From assembly GCF_021869535.1 (NCBI RefSeq), contig NW_026262734.1, positions 97,097,285 to 97,161,284 of the forward strand: a stretch of 64,000 bases of DNA, read 5' to 3'. This DNA is from Mytilus californianus (taxonomy: Eukaryota > Mollusca > Bivalvia > Mytilida > Mytilidae). This document shows positions 11,761 to 22,675 of the stretch, piece by piece. The position numbers were made by a program, and so were the translations under genes. The notes beneath the pieces are model-generated. The model ran no database searches and was not told the DNA's origin. It saw nothing but the letters and a program-made list of their open reading frames with translations. How positions within the stretch are numbered: the first letter of the stretch is position 1; each line of letters opens with the position of its first letter.

Positions 11761-12650
11761 CCAATGGCTTGTATATTTTAAAAAAAATGGTGTGTCGGTA
11801 TGAATAATACACAAGTAGTTAAATTTGGCTTCATATTTATCAGCTTATTTTCCCGCATCAGGATTTTTTGCAGTTGTCTGTCTCCTAATGTTTGCTACTT
11901 AGATCTTTTGTTGATGGAATATCTTATGTAGATTTAATTCATTAGTTAACATAAAGTCTTCTCTCGGGGCGATTAAGACATATTATAGAACCTCATGTCT
12001 ATTACGAAGGGCGACTGAGAAAAGTTGATGTACGATACAAAATCATGTGTTTATTTTTGAAGACGCCGCGTGATTTAGATGTTTACAAATGGTTAGACAC
12101 ATATACTCCATGTTGAAATTTACATATTGCATATACACTATATAATTGATGATTCATGGTGTATTTGAAATTTACACAAATCCGTCCATCTTCCCTTTGA
12201 ACATAAAAAAGATAATGGCAATTTCACATCTTTATACTGGATACCTGAACTTTACAGAAATCCTTGTAGATCCAGGTCGTCCAGATGTTCCATTAAACAT
12301 CTCTCGAAAGTTCTTACCTCAATTCTCTCTACTGTAAAAAATAGCCTTCAAATAAAGTATTGTGCTGCGGTATATTCAATCAGCGGTGTCAATCAGATGT
12401 GGAAGTTTTAAAAATTGGAAAGATCAACTCCAAAATCTAAAATCACAATCTCTACCTAGGCCAGGTAGAAAAAAGTTGGAAAGCATCTAACATGTTAAAA
12501 CCGAAAATTCCTAACAGTTGTGCTATATATAGCTAGGCAAACTATGCCTGTGGTTAGACAAACCTCAGTATATCGAATAATTCAATATTTTATGAACAGT
12601 AAATTTATAGAAAATGAAAATAACTATGACAATTAGTATCAACACAAAAG
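11761..12650. other. No supported gene; one 63-codon frame
   Basis: A frame at 12146-12337 encodes a short peptide ending PLNISRKFLPQFSLL. I do not recognise it, and it has no clear splice borders, so it is not called as an exon. Confidence 0.35.
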
Positions 12651-12654
12651 TGCT

Positions 12655-12840
12655 GACTACTGGGCTGGTGATGCCTCCAGGGACGAAACGTCCAACAGTA
12701 TTTGTGTCGACCCATTGATTTCAATAATCATTAAAGATGCCATGCTTATTATTTGGTTCACCAGACGCGAAATAAGACTCATCTATGGCGCTCGAATCAA
12801 AACAGTGAGAAGATCAAATAGAAAACGGTATTACGAAAAG
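12655..12840 (+). repeat. Dispersed repeat family R4 pieces
   Basis: The text 'gctggtgatgcctccaggga', 'cgtccaacagtatttgtgtc' and CACCAGACGCGAAATAAGAC matches parts of the R4 copies at 15960-16280 and 4083-4215. This is a diverged, internally deleted copy. Confidence 0.5.
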
Positions 12841-13214
12841 TTGTGCCAAATACGGCGAAGCCAAAATTCTGTAAAATGATATATTGATGATAGTCTGCAA
12901 TTCAACTAAAGACAATTCAATGAGTGCTTAATTTAGTGAATTGTGACACCTTTCTACCTCTCTTCTACATTCAACAGATTTAAATGATATTTTATAAGAA
13001 TATAAACTGTTTATCTTTCTGCATCACTTGTGAAAATCCTGTTTGTTGATGTGGTTCGTTTTCCTCAATCTTTAGTTTTGTGAAGTGTTTTTATGGATTT
13101 TCGTCATTTGCGCTAATGTTATAGACGTTGTTGTTCGTACAATGCAAACAAAGAGATATTTAGATAATGCACATTGTATGATCGCACCAAAGATACCATC
13201 TGTATTGTTTGTTT

Positions 13215-13530
13215 TTCTCCGACTTACCGAACTCCAAGCAAAATTCAAAACGAAAATCCTTTATCAAATGGCAAAATCAAAAGCTCAAACACATCAAACG
13301 AATGAATAACAACTATCATATTCCTGATTTGGTACAGGCATTTCCTTATGTACAAAATGGTGGATTAAACCTGGTTTTATAGCTTAACCTATCTCTTATA
13401 TGACATGTACATGTATGACAGTCGCATAGAATTCCGGTACTGGCATTTCCTTATGTACAAAATGGTGGATTAAACCTGATTTTTTAGCTAGCTAAACCTC
13501 TCACTTGTATGACAGTCGCATAGAATTCCA
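13215..13530 (+). repeat. Dispersed repeat family R2 with a tandem-duplicated end
   Basis: The copy begins with 'actccaagcaaaattcaaaa' and the 'aaatggcaaaatcaaaagct' block. Its distal half ('ggcatttccttatgtacaaa', then 'tggtggattaaacctg', then 'gacagtcgcatagaattcc') is present twice in a row, at about 13337-13437 and 13440-13530. Confidence 0.6.
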
Positions 13531-13620
13531 TTATATTGACAACAATGTGTGAGCAAAACAAACTGACATAATAGGTAAAAATGTCGAAAATTGGAGTACA
13601 GCAGTAAGAAATTGTGACAA

Positions 13621-13665
13621 CAGAGACGGATATTGAAGATTAGGACAACCGTTCTGTAACTGATG
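13621..13665 (+). other. Decayed copy of the repeated mini-exon segment (copy 1)
   Basis: CAGAGACGGATATTGAAGAT and 'gacaaccgttctgtaactga' are followed by GGTAAGT. The block aligns with the Gly-Cys-coding exon segments at 14350, 14680 and 16639, including the donor position. It is interrupted by stops in the expected frame, so it looks non-functional as an exon. Confidence 0.4.
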
Positions 13666-14349
13666 GTAAGTGTTAATGAAACAATAAGCCATCGCGATAT
13701 TAAATGTCAAGGGATATACTTGACACATACCCGAAATTTGTTTTTTGGAAAATCTATTATATATTTAATTTGTTTAACAATATTGTTATTCCATAATCTT
13801 TTCCTTATTTTTTTTCTGTTTTATTCGAAATTGTACCTACTACTCTATGTATCGTAAAATTCGAAAATTTGAAACATTGTTATGAACTGTTGCAATTGAC
13901 AGTCAAACACAACACTGTATATTCTATATATTTGCATATGTTTTAGCCTTTTGGAAGTAAATAGATGATACCAAGGGATAAACAACAAATATGACATTAT
14001 CGATATTCCGAACTATTTATCAGAGCACCCTGTCTTTCGTCAACACCAAAGACAAATTATATTGAGCCTATTGTGAAATAGACTTTGATAATGAATATTG
14101 ATAATTTGAAGTTTTTCATGTTATATGAACACATTTTTTTAAATATATTTATGCTGGAAGGACAACTCATTTTTGTATATCAAAATGGAATTTTATTTGG
14201 CCGCTGTTGTCTAATAAAAGTGAAAAAGGTATCGTGTGACATCTGTGTTTTGTGATTAACCGTCATTATTCAATAACTCTTATTATTATTGTCCTAAATT
14301 ACAACCAGACATGTCTCTAACGAATATACTTCTTTGCTTCTTTTTTTAG

Positions 14350-14421
14350 ATGATAAAAGATATTGCGATCAGAGAGACGGATGTGAAAGCAACAAACGGA
14401 CTATAGATTGGTTAAATGACG
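14350..14421 (+). CDS. Candidate 72-nt phase-1 mini-exon, unknown product (copy 2)
   Basis: A T-rich tract ending TTTTTTTAG precedes the segment and GGTAAATG follows it, so both splice borders look usable. Read in the phase that keeps it open, it gives 24 residues: DDKRYCDQRDGCESNK, then RTIDWLND. The exon is 72 nt and begins and ends in the same phase, so it could be tandemly included or skipped without a frameshift. The preceding intron resembles those before the copies at 14680 and 16639, including 'acaaccagacatgtctctaa' and 'cttctttgcttc'. I do not recognise the family. The Asp-rich, Gly-Cys-centred repeat might belong to a secreted or calcium-binding protein, but this is speculation. No flanking constant exons were found. 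Confidence 0.35.
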
Positions 14422-14679
14422 GTAAATGTAAATTGGACAACAAAGAATACACAAAAAGTCAAACACAAGAGTAGCAAACATCCTTAAATGAAGACCATTT
14501 TATTTGGCCGATATTTTCTTAATTTTAACATGAAAATGAAAGTGAAAACAAAAGGTATTATGTGACTTCTAAGTTTTATGATTGACCGTCGTTATTGAAT
14601 TTCCTTATTATTATTTTCCTAAATGACAACTAGACATGTCTTTAATGAATATCCTAAAACTTCTTCGTTTCTGTTTAAG

Positions 14680-14750
14680 AGACGGGTGTGACAAGATCTA
14701 GAGAGACGGATGTGGAAGTGACAAACAATCAGAAGATTGGTCAGATGACG
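14680..14750 (+). other. Mini-exon segment, copy 3, with an in-frame TAG
   Basis: An acceptor-like TCTGTTTAAG lies at 14679 and a strong donor GGTAAGTG after 14750. In the family phase the second part reads RDGCGSDKQSEDWSDD, but a TAG sits directly before it. The first part partly duplicates the 'gacgg.tgtg' core. It looks like a recently damaged copy. The upstream 130 bases match those upstream of copy 2. Confidence 0.4.
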
Positions 14751-15139
14751 GTAAGTGCAAATGAGACAAAAAACGAATGGAAAACAACTGTCATATTGGT
14801 TTTAATCATACCGTAACTTACAAAGAATGTTCACAACAACTGAAATAAAATTCCTAGCACTCAACCTCCTGATTTGAAATCATTTTGTTCTGCACTCTAA
14901 AATCTCTGTTTTTCAAAAAAGTAGTAAATAAAGATATTGTAAATGCACAAAATAACTGAAATAAAATGCATTGTACTCAACCTGGTGTTATGAAATCATG
15001 CTGTTCTGCACTATGAAATCGCTGGCTGACAAAACCCCATAGAAATGCAGAAACGTGTGATCAAGTGTTTATCAAAACATCTTTTGTGAAATATTTTAAG
15101 TTCACTTGGTTTTTAGTACTTATCTCTTAGGTGAGGTTG

Positions 15140-15425
15140 AAGTTACTTTAAAACAATCGAAAAATACCAAAGGCACATTCATAATTCATAATTGAAGACA
15201 ACTGGCAACGCCGTGGTAAGAAACAAATGACGACGAAAAATAATCACAATTAACAAAAATGACATTGAAAAGTAAAGACCTAATAACGCGAATCCCCCCC
15301 CCCCCCCAAAAAAAAAAAATAAATAAAAACAATTGGGGTGTGATCTGAGGTGCTGCAGAGGAGTAGTAGATCCTGATCTACTAGTGCCACTTGTCATGTT
15401 TCTTATTTCAAATGCAAATTTGGTA
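15140..15425 (-). repeat. Dispersed repeat family R3, reverse copy with poly-C/poly-A block
   Basis: This is the reverse complement of the R3 family, seen in 'ataccaaaggcacattcata', 'gaagacaactggcaacgccg' and 'tgatctgaggtgctgcagag'. A run of 14 C followed by a run of A at about 15293-15320 interrupts it. The 89-codon minus-strand frame here is a shadow of the repeat. Confidence 0.6.
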
Positions 15426-15959
15426 ATGAGCCTTCTTCCTGAGGTCACAAGCTAAGAAGATAGGACGGTATTGTGGTAAGGACAATTGAACATTTTCTTA
15501 ACACAGATATTGACAGAGGCAAACATGACCAGCTGGCAAACAGTACAAAATGTAGATTAGTTTCTTTGGTCTTAATCAAAGTTTGTTTTTCCGCGCTCTT
15601 TAAATGACTATTACAATGTGCAGCATATCATCGTATCCACACATTAAAAAAAGAAAGATTTGATAATCCTTGGTTCATTCATGATTTTTTCAGTTTCGTT
15701 TTTTTTTTTAATTTGACGTTTCATATATAATGTTTTCGAATTATTGTAAAACTATTGATATTTTGTTCTTGTCATATATGACATACAGTCCTTGCCAGCA
15801 CAATGCAAAACTAAAAACGGAGAAATGCAGCTTTTATTGATGTTCCTTATTTAAAAATCATTGTAAGACCTTCAACACAGGTTCATAACTTGCAGCTGAT
15901 TAAGACGGCTTCTAACATAGGGACCAAAAAAATGAAAACAACACGTTATAAATTTCATG

Positions 15960-16280
15960 CGTTCGAATCGCTTTTCTGGATTTACCTTCATCAGGAACGC
16001 TCAAAGCCGAATATTTGAAAGGCAAGGGTATATAAGGACCAAAAACGTTGAAGAGCTATAAACCAAAAAGGACCTAAAAAAATAGCCTAATCCATCTAAG
16101 GCCAACTTTGCCTGAGGGAGTTGAAACCTTAGTTTCTGTATAATTTCAAAATTTATAAACGGGCAATTTCAGATGGTTTGTCATAAATCATGTCAGTACC
16201 GAAGTACCAACTACTGAGCTGATGATACCCTTGGGGACTGATAGTCCACCAGCAGAGGTATCGACTCAGTGCTGTAAAAA
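15960..16280 (+). repeat. Dispersed repeat family R4, longest copy
   Basis: Blocks in order are 'gcttttctggatttaccttc', ATCAGGAACGCTCAAAGCCG, 'aggaccaaaaacgttgaaga', 'tgagctgatgatacccttgg' and 'gtccaccagcagaggtatcg'. The same order is seen at 32040-32400. Partial copies are at 44600-44650 and 46330-46490. It is non-coding and of unknown class. Confidence 0.6.
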
Positions 16281-16638
16281 CTATTTCTATAAGTTTTGAT
16301 ATTTTTTATTTTCGAATGAAAAGAATGAATTCGATGAGAGACAGGTTATTTATGTGGCAGTGAGAAGTATATTTTCATATTTAAAAAACGTATTGCATTA
16401 ACCTTTTTTCTAATCTCTATAAAATTGTCAATTAAAGTTGTTATAACTTGAAAATAATTTAGCCGATATGTGCTTAGTCTCAACAGGAAAATATACGTAA
16501 AAATATGTATTCTATGACATCCATATTTTCATGATTTACCTTTGTTTTGGAAGAATTCCCTTTTTTGTATTTTTCTGAAGACAACTAGACATGAAGCATA
16601 CGAATATGTAAAAACTTCTTCTTGTTTGTTCATACTAG

Positions 16639-16695
16639 ATGACAAAAAAGACGGCTGTGGAAGCGACAAACGGTCTGTAGATTGGACAGATTAAT
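16639..16695 (+). CDS. Candidate mini-exon, possibly terminal (copy 4)
   Basis: The segment follows an acceptor-like CATACTAG at 16638 and, in the same phase as copy 2, reads DDKKDGCGSDKRSVDWTD and then TAA. It is 15 nt shorter than copy 2, a loss of five codons that keeps the frame. A GT follows the TAA by one base, so it could also be a former internal exon whose donor region has drifted. Intron sequence upstream ('agacaactagacatgaagca', 'acttcttcttgtttg') matches that before copies 2 and 3. Product unknown. Confidence 0.35.
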
Positions 16696-16795
16696 GTAAA
16701 CGAAAACGAGAAGAATTGTTTTATATTTGCTTATATACTTTAAAAATGTTTTCAATATACAATATTTATATTTCCTTATTTACATTTTCGTAAAT

Positions 16796-17286
16796 CACTG
16801 TGTCTAAACTACCCCGGCAAAAAATGTTTGGACTCGATAGTATCTAATGTCCGGTACGGTGACGGACAATCAACAGACAGAGAAAAGGTAGAATTTCTGT
16901 TTTAATTATTTGTTTTTTAATGACATTGAAGGATAAACATACACATATAACAATTTTCGATTGTGTGATGTAATATTTTCTACAACCGTTCTAGATTAAT
17001 GGAGAAATAAGTAGAAAGGCACATGAAAATGGTGAATTGAGTGACCCTTGCTACGAATTTGTTTAATTTCTTTTTAAATTGTGCACACTGTACGGAAAGA
17101 AAAGTACGGAAAGAAAAATATTAACACAGAGATTGCATGGCTAGTCACTATGAGCACCTCAATATTTGAATTTCTGCGCATGGAACGAAAGAAATGGGTC
17201 ATGTCAAAATGGAAGGACCCTGTTTCGTCAATGTTGTTTATTACACAAGGACCCTGTTTTGTCTCAGTATAGGACCCGGTTTTGTT
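16796..17286 (+). repeat. Left arm of a ~490-bp inverted duplication
   Basis: The arm starts with CACTGTGTCTAAACTACCCC and ends near GGACCCGGTTTTGTT. In reverse complement it matches 20430-20919 nearly end to end, including 'taatgtccggtacggtgacg', 'acggaaagaaaagtacgga' and 'gaacgaaagaaatgggtcat'. The match is imperfect, with scattered substitutions and indels. Neither arm codes for a recognisable protein. The arms could be long terminal inverted repeats of one ~4.1-kb element or two opposite insertions of one family. Confidence 0.7.
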
Positions 17287-17516
17287 TTGTTTTGAAACCA
17301 CAAATTTATGAAAAGCTACGTTAGCACGGATCTGGACATTGCCCATCGGAAGAAATTAAATATTTGAGTCAAAAAGATGTTATAAAGATGCTATTGCAAA
17401 TAGGGAGTAGACATTTTTGAATACTATACGTATTCCTTATTGATCTTATCTTCGAACTAAGTTTAAATGGAAATAAATACTTTATATCATGTACTTACAT
17501 TAATTCCTTATGATAG

Positions 17517-17960
17517 AAAAAAGAAGATGTGGTGTGATTGCCAATGAGACAGCTGGTCACAAGAGATCAAATGACACAGAAATTAACAACTATAGGTCGC
17601 CGTACGGCCTTTAACAATGAACAAAGCTCATACAACATAGACAGCTATAAAAGGCCCCGAAATCACAAGTGTAAATCAATTCAAACGAGGAAACTAACGG
17701 CCTAATTTATGTACAAAAAAAATGAACGAAAAACAAATATGTAACACAGCAACAAACGACAACCACTGAAATACAGGCTCCTGGCTTGGGACAGGTAAAT
17801 ATATACAGAATGTGGCGGGGTTAAACATCTAAGCGGGATCCAACCCTCCCCCTAACCTAGGAAATTGGTGTAACAGTACAATATAAGAACGAACTATAAA
17901 AATCAGTTGAAAAAGGCTTAAGTCATCAGATGGATACAAATAGAAATACATCTCAAAAAT
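17517..17960 (+). repeat. Dispersed repeat family R1, copy (plus)
   Basis: The head is AAAAGAAGATGTGGTGTGAT then TGCCAATGAGACAGCT. It is followed by 'aggtcgccgtacggccttta', 'ctataaaaggccccgaaatc', 'cgacaaccactgaaatacag' and a 'cttgggacagg' block. Other long copies are at 18597-19016 (plus), 29222-29492 (minus) and 56876-57185 (plus). It is non-coding. Confidence 0.7.
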
Positions 17961-18139
17961 GTTTGTTTGTTTTCTATACTACAGTAATGATGTAAAAATA
18001 AGAAGATGTGGAATGATTGTATTACCATATCAATTTATCAAAAGAGTAAGGATAGTATGCTTTACTACACTATACGCTATGTTTACAATATATTTACTCA
18101 TTCGTTCACCCATTGACGGACAGTGAGAGAAAAAAGCTC

Positions 18140-18245
18140 CGTTTTAAAGGCCGTACTTTGATCTATAATGGTTTACTTTTACAAATTGTGACTTGGATGG
18201 AGAGTTGTCTCATTGGCACTCATACCACATCTTCTTATATCTATT
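18140..18245 (-). repeat. Dispersed repeat family R1, reverse fragment
   Basis: 'ggccgtactttgatctataa' to 'gagttgtctcattggcactc' and ACCACATCTTCTTAT are the reverse of the R1 head. The copy is truncated after about 105 bases. Confidence 0.65.
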
Positions 18246-18344
18246 AGAACGCTTTGGATATCTTAATCAAAATGGTTGCCTTTCGAACGTGTATTTTATG
18301 TCCGCTTCGAAATACACAAGTTCTAAACTACCCCATTAGAAACA

Positions 18345-18505
18345 AAATAATTCTATCATGTCATGCTCTACGCCCATTTTAACATAGGTAGGCATTATAT
18401 TTGTCAATATTTTATACCTGGCTAACGCTTGGTTTAAAAATTTTAACAAATATAATGCCTTCCTATGTTAAAATGAGCATTGAGCATGGCATGAAAGAAT
18501 TATTT
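18345..18505. mobile_element. Foldback element with 60-bp arms
   Basis: The left arm 18345-18404 (AAATAATTCTATCATGTCAT onward) and right arm 18446-18505 are inverted copies of equal length, about 90% identical by eye, with a 41-base loop. It has no coding sequence and is most likely a MITE or foldback insertion. Confidence 0.7.
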
Positions 18506-18596
18506 CTTTTTATAAATAAACGTTGGTTTGCAACATTATAACGTCCAATATCTTCGTCCTCGTAGAACAACCTAATTGGCAATTTAGCCCGTGAAA

Positions 18597-19016
18597 CATG
18601 ACAATGAGACAGCTTTCCATCAGAGACCAAATGACGTAAAAGTTAATAAATATAGAACACCGTATGGCATCCAACAATGAGAAACGTCCATACGGCATAG
18701 CAAGGTAAAAAAGGTCCCGAAATGAAAACTTAAAAAAAAAACTAATGTGGAAACTAACGACCTAGATTTATGTACAAAATAAAAAACGAAAAACAAATAC
18801 ATGTATGATATATAGCAACAAAAGACAACAACCGATTTACAGGCGCCAGAATTCGGTACTGGTACATACAGAATGGCGAGGTTGAACGCGTAAGCCCCCC
18901 CCCCCCCACGCTCCCCCTCCAAAAAAAAAAAAGAAAAAAAAAGTGGTAAAAGAGCACATATGAACAAACTATAAAATTCAGTAAGTTGAAAAAGGCTTAA
19001 CTCATTTGATTACAGA
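18597..19016 (+). repeat. Dispersed repeat family R1, copy with C-run and A-run
   Basis: It shares with 17517-17960 the order 'caatgagacagctttccatc', 'caccgtatggcatccaacaa', 'aaaaggtcccgaaatgaaaa', 'aacgacctagatttatgtac' and 'ttgaaaaaggctta'. A run of about 12 C and purine runs lie near 18896-18940. The 115- and 67-codon minus-strand frames are shadows of this repeat. Confidence 0.65.
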
Positions 19017-19107
19017 GCCCCTATAGTAAATATGCGAATGGCGGCTGTCTCTGTTTTTTCGTCTTTTATCAAATTTTATGATGGTATACGATATAGATAC
19101 ATTATAA

Positions 19108-19324
19108 CAGTGGCGGATCCAGGTGAGTAGAGGGAATACGCTAACCGCACCCCCCTTTTTTGGTGGCTAGAAATAATTATTTTATCATGTTTTTAACGAT
19201 TTATATATGATTTTTTATTTAGCATAAAATCGTTAAAAAAAAGTTCCCCTTGCTACGCTCGCCGGTATAAAATCCGTTTATGAATACGCCCCTTTCAAAA
19301 ATCATGGCCTCGGTCCGCCCTTGC
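19108..19324 (+). mobile_element. MITE-like element with CAGTGGCGGATCC end
   Basis: The left end is CAGTGGCGGATCCAGGTGAG. The right end carries the reverse of a related motif (GGCCTCGGTCCGCCCTTGC). Related ends occur at 46776-46935 and 57723-57888. The class of the source transposon cannot be told from the sequence alone. Confidence 0.55.
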
Positions 19325-19790
19325 ATATTGACCATTTTAAACTTGACCAAATTGCTTAAATTGTAGAACATTTGTCAATGTACGATAATCATTATACAAT
19401 GAAGAGATAAACCTATATATAATAGTTGTACTATATAGGGCAGTTGTTAAAAAATTGATACTAGTGCATTAAAGAATTTGTTAATGTTAAAAAAAAAAAG
19501 AAAAAAAAAATGAGAGATAAAACATCGTTTATTTATAAAAATTACTAATCAAATAATCATTATTGCAATTTCCGGATGGCCTAAGACTTTTATACTAATT
19601 TATACTTAGTATTATTGTAACAAGGAGGGGTAAACAGATTTTTAACGCACTATTATTGTGATCCTTTGCGCCGCATGGTAATTCCTTATCTTGGGCGATT
19701 CTGCATGCACATACATTTGTCTTATTCTCTTGTTTTATAATGAACGTTTAGTTTCAGAAAATTTATTTTCAAACGATTATACTGTCTTCC

Positions 19791-20080
19791 CTTTAAGTAT
19801 AGAGGGGCCTCGGTGGCCGAGTGGTCTAAGTAGTTACTACTGTAATCATTAGCCAGTCAACACTGATGTTGTGAGTTCGAACCCCGCTCGTGCGGGTGCA
19901 CTCGACTCCAATCTTAATTGATTAGGATTGTCAGTTTTCCTATCGAAGGTCGGTGGTTTTCTCCGGGCACTCGGCTTCCTCCACCAATAAAAACTGGCCG
20001 CCACGAAATAGCCCAAAAGCGGTGCTTAAAAGTGGCGTTAAAACATAAAAAATAAAAAAAAATAAAATCTTTAAGTAGAG
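19791..20080 (+). mobile_element. tRNA-derived SINE, copy 2, with target-site duplication
   Basis: The SINE body is 19803-20068. Box A TGGCCGAGTGG is at 19814 and a box B-like AGTTCGAACCC at about 19874. The conserved core is at about 19935-20000 and the tail is A/T-rich. CTTTAAGTATAG at 19791-19802 and CTTTAAGTAGAG at 20069-20080 flank it, a 12-bp target-site duplication with one mismatch. This is the best preserved of four copies and fixes the ends of the family. Confidence 0.88.
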
Positions 20081-20429
20081 CGGAACACTAAGATAACCAT
20101 CTTGTTGTCCCAGAAAATCACATATCAAATGTGCGTCCTTAAATTTTCAAGGCCGTACACTAATTAAGTTTGAAAATTAAATTTACATAGATGATATAAA
20201 AAAATCCAATTCCGTTTCAAAACCTTCATTTCTTTTTAATTTTTCCTTTTTTTTTTTTAAACAAAACAAAATTGAAATTGCTTTATTCTAATATAGCAGG
20301 AATTCAAGTGTTTACGGATTCAAAAAGGTTAAAAGTTATCCTCTGAAAGAAAATGTTTTTCAACGATCCCTCAAACTGCTGTTGAACGCCATAATTAAAT
20401 TTTCGTCATGCGATTATGCATTATTTTCT

Positions 20430-20919
20430 ATGACAAAACCGGGTCTGCTTTGTGAAATTTAAGGACTAAACCGGGTCGTACACATTGACAAAACCGGGTG
20501 CTTCAATTTTGACATGACCCACTTCTTTCGTTCCATGCACAGACATGCAAATATTGAGGCGATCATAGTGAAAAGTCTTGAAATCTCCGTGTTACTATCT
20601 TTCTTTCCGTACCTTTCTTTCCGTACAATGTGCTCAATTTAAAGAGAAATTAAACAAATTCGAGGCAGGGTTCACTCAATTCACCATTTTGATGTGCATT
20701 TTTACTTATTTCTCCATAAATCTAGAACGGCGGTAGAAAATATTACATCACACTATCGAAAATAGTTATATGTGTATGTATATTCTTCAATATCATTAAA
20801 ACAACATATAAATAAACAGAATTTCTACATTTCTCTGTCTGTTGATTGTCCGTCACCGTACCGGACATTAGATACTATTGAGTCCAAACATTTTTCGCCG
20901 GGGTAGTTTAGATACAGTG
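20430..20919 (-). repeat. Right arm of the ~490-bp inverted duplication
   Basis: This is the reverse complement of 16796-17286. It starts near GACAAAACCGGGTCTGCTTT, a motif repeated about three times in this arm as 'aaaccgggt', and ends GGGTAGTTTAGATACAGTG. The spacer 17287-20429 contains R1 copies, a foldback, a MITE and a SINE, so the pair is probably older than those insertions. Confidence 0.7.
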
Positions 20920-21029
20920 TAAATGTCTCTATCTAAAAAGTAATCTAATCTAATCTTTAGGATTTTCTACCCTAGTAATAGATAGACTTACCTGTATTTG
21001 GCAAAACAATTCGGAATTGTTTGTCCTCA

Positions 21030-21150
21030 ATGCTCTTCAACTTTGTACTTTATTTGGCCTTTTATGGTTTTTAATTTAAGCGGTACTTATGAGTCTGTTG
21101 TAGACGAATCGCTCGTCTGGGGTTCGAAATTAGTAGCCTGGTATCTTTGA
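21030..21150 (-). repeat. Dispersed repeat family R4, reverse GACGCGCG segment
   Basis: 'ctcttcaactttgtacttta', 'gagtctgttgtagacgaatc' and GCTCGTCTGGGGTTCGAA are the reverse of the 4083-4215 segment. Confidence 0.5.
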
Positions 21151-21166
21151 TGACTTATTGTTATTC

Positions 21167-21290
21167 TCTGTTTTAGATTGAGACTGATTCTCTGTTTTAA
21201 ATTGAGACTGATTCTCTGTTTTAGATTGAGACTGATTCTCTGTTTTAAAAAGAGACTGTTGGAGTGACGACATTAATGGAGAGTGATGCT
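21167..21290 (+). repeat. 24-bp tandem repeat running into a mini-exon remnant
   Basis: A unit of 'tctctgttttagattgagac' plus TGAT is present about four times (21167-21250). The last copy changes to TCTCTGTTTTAAAAAGAGAC and continues TGTTGGAGTGACGACATT. That resembles the core of the mini-exon copies (gagac-gga-tgtggaagtgac). Each unit contains an acceptor-like TTTTAG, so this may be an acceptor-exon border duplicated in tandem. Confidence 0.4.
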
Positions 21291-21704
21291 AAATTATTTT
21301 GAATAAAATAATCAAAATATAATAGAAAGCAAACATGTGTACTTCTTTATGTTGATTTGCAGATGCAATGATATTTGTAGAATGCTGTAGACCAAAATAG
21401 TTCCATTGTTAATAGACGAGTGTTTCTCGAATCACCAAACACGTGTTTCTCTAATAATATATCTATTTTGTTTATTATCCTGATTCCGGGATTAGTCACT
21501 TGTAAAATGAAATCTGGGGAATACAAAAAAAAGAGGAAGCAAGATATCATAACCGAAAATCACTACATGTTTGACCAGAATTTCTCGCAGGATTCAATGT
21601 TTAGTTTTCGTACGTGTTTTCACTTTTTATTTCCATTGTTTATTCTCCTTTTTCACAATACCGAACAACAAAGTATATTCAAAAAGGGGGAAGTCCGATA
21701 AAAC

Positions 21705-21845
21705 TAACAAAATAGAACGTTGGACTTTATCAAGCAACGGAATGAATGGAAAAAAAAACCTGTCATATTCCTGACTTGGCACGTCATTTTCTAAAGAACC
21801 TGGTTTTATAGCTATCCAAACCCACATTTGTATGACAGAAAATTA
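21705..21845 (+). repeat. Dispersed repeat family R2, diverged copy
   Basis: The blocks 'tgtcatattcctgacttggc', 'gaacctggttttatagctat' and TTTGTATGACAG match the second half of R2 at 1503 and 13215. Confidence 0.5.
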
Positions 21846-21849
21846 CGTG

Positions 21850-22670
21850 TAAAGGATTCTGTCGAGTACTCGTCTTTCTGCGTCTCATTTCGTGTCGAAC
21901 TGAAATACCTGTCAATCAAAGCAACAGTAGTTTACAATGTACAAATCTCATAAATCGTAGCAAGGAAAAAGTATGCCATAATTTTCCAGTGTTAGTCCAA
22001 ATTTCGTGCCGTTCATCCGAGCCGGTCAAATTTAAAGAGCCAACGTACAAGATGTATTGTTGATTATTGTGATCGTTATTCATCATGTACTACCCAATGG
22101 CTGTTTAGCAAACAATCAATATTTGTAAGACAACAAAAGGAAACTCGAAAATTGAAGCGCATCCATCATATCTGTTTCATTTGAAATTAGCATTTATAAT
22201 TTTGGTTTCATTATATAACATAACAGTATATGTGTTACAGTAGGCTAATATGGTTTTCATTTCCGGTACAGTGTACAATTAGTTACAATGATATTTTATA
22301 TAGATGTGCAATTTAGTTTTCTGTTTCCAATATCGGACAAAACTTACGTTTTCATTCTTTCAATCATTTGGTTCAGACTCTCATAAAATTCTGGTCTGAA
22401 TCATGATATTTCCGAATTACTCTGCCATATTTTCCTAGTTTAATTATCGTCATATTATTGAATATAGATTAATGAAATGCAAGCCAAAGCATTTTAATGA
22501 ATGTTTTGCCAATTTATATTATATTTATGAGTGAAAACAAATTTAATGGGTAATACAGTCAAAGGCTGTCAGCTGTCATTCTGTAAAAACCATCCTTAAA
22601 AATATCGATATCAGTCATGGTTGCACAGACTTTATAAAAGCGTAAACTCATCCAAAACATTTTGATATTA
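21850..22670. other. No supported gene
   Basis: The stretch is AT-rich with only short frames. A small block near 22600-22640 ('gatatcagtcatggttgcac', then 'ctttata') resembles 32985-33015 and so belongs to a dispersed repeat. Confidence 0.4.
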
Positions 22671-22675
22671 TATAA

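Noticed and set aside
15179-15448. 89-codon minus-strand frame with a Gly run
   Set aside because: It lies within an R3 repeat; the Gly run is the poly-C tract.
18620-18967. 115-codon minus-strand frame
   Set aside because: It lies wholly within an R1 dispersed repeat, including its C-run and A-run; other R1 copies do not keep the frame.
19803-20068. Possible functional tRNA gene
   Set aside because: Boxes A and B are tRNA-like, but the sequence does not close an acceptor stem and continues into a SINE core; four dispersed copies exist.
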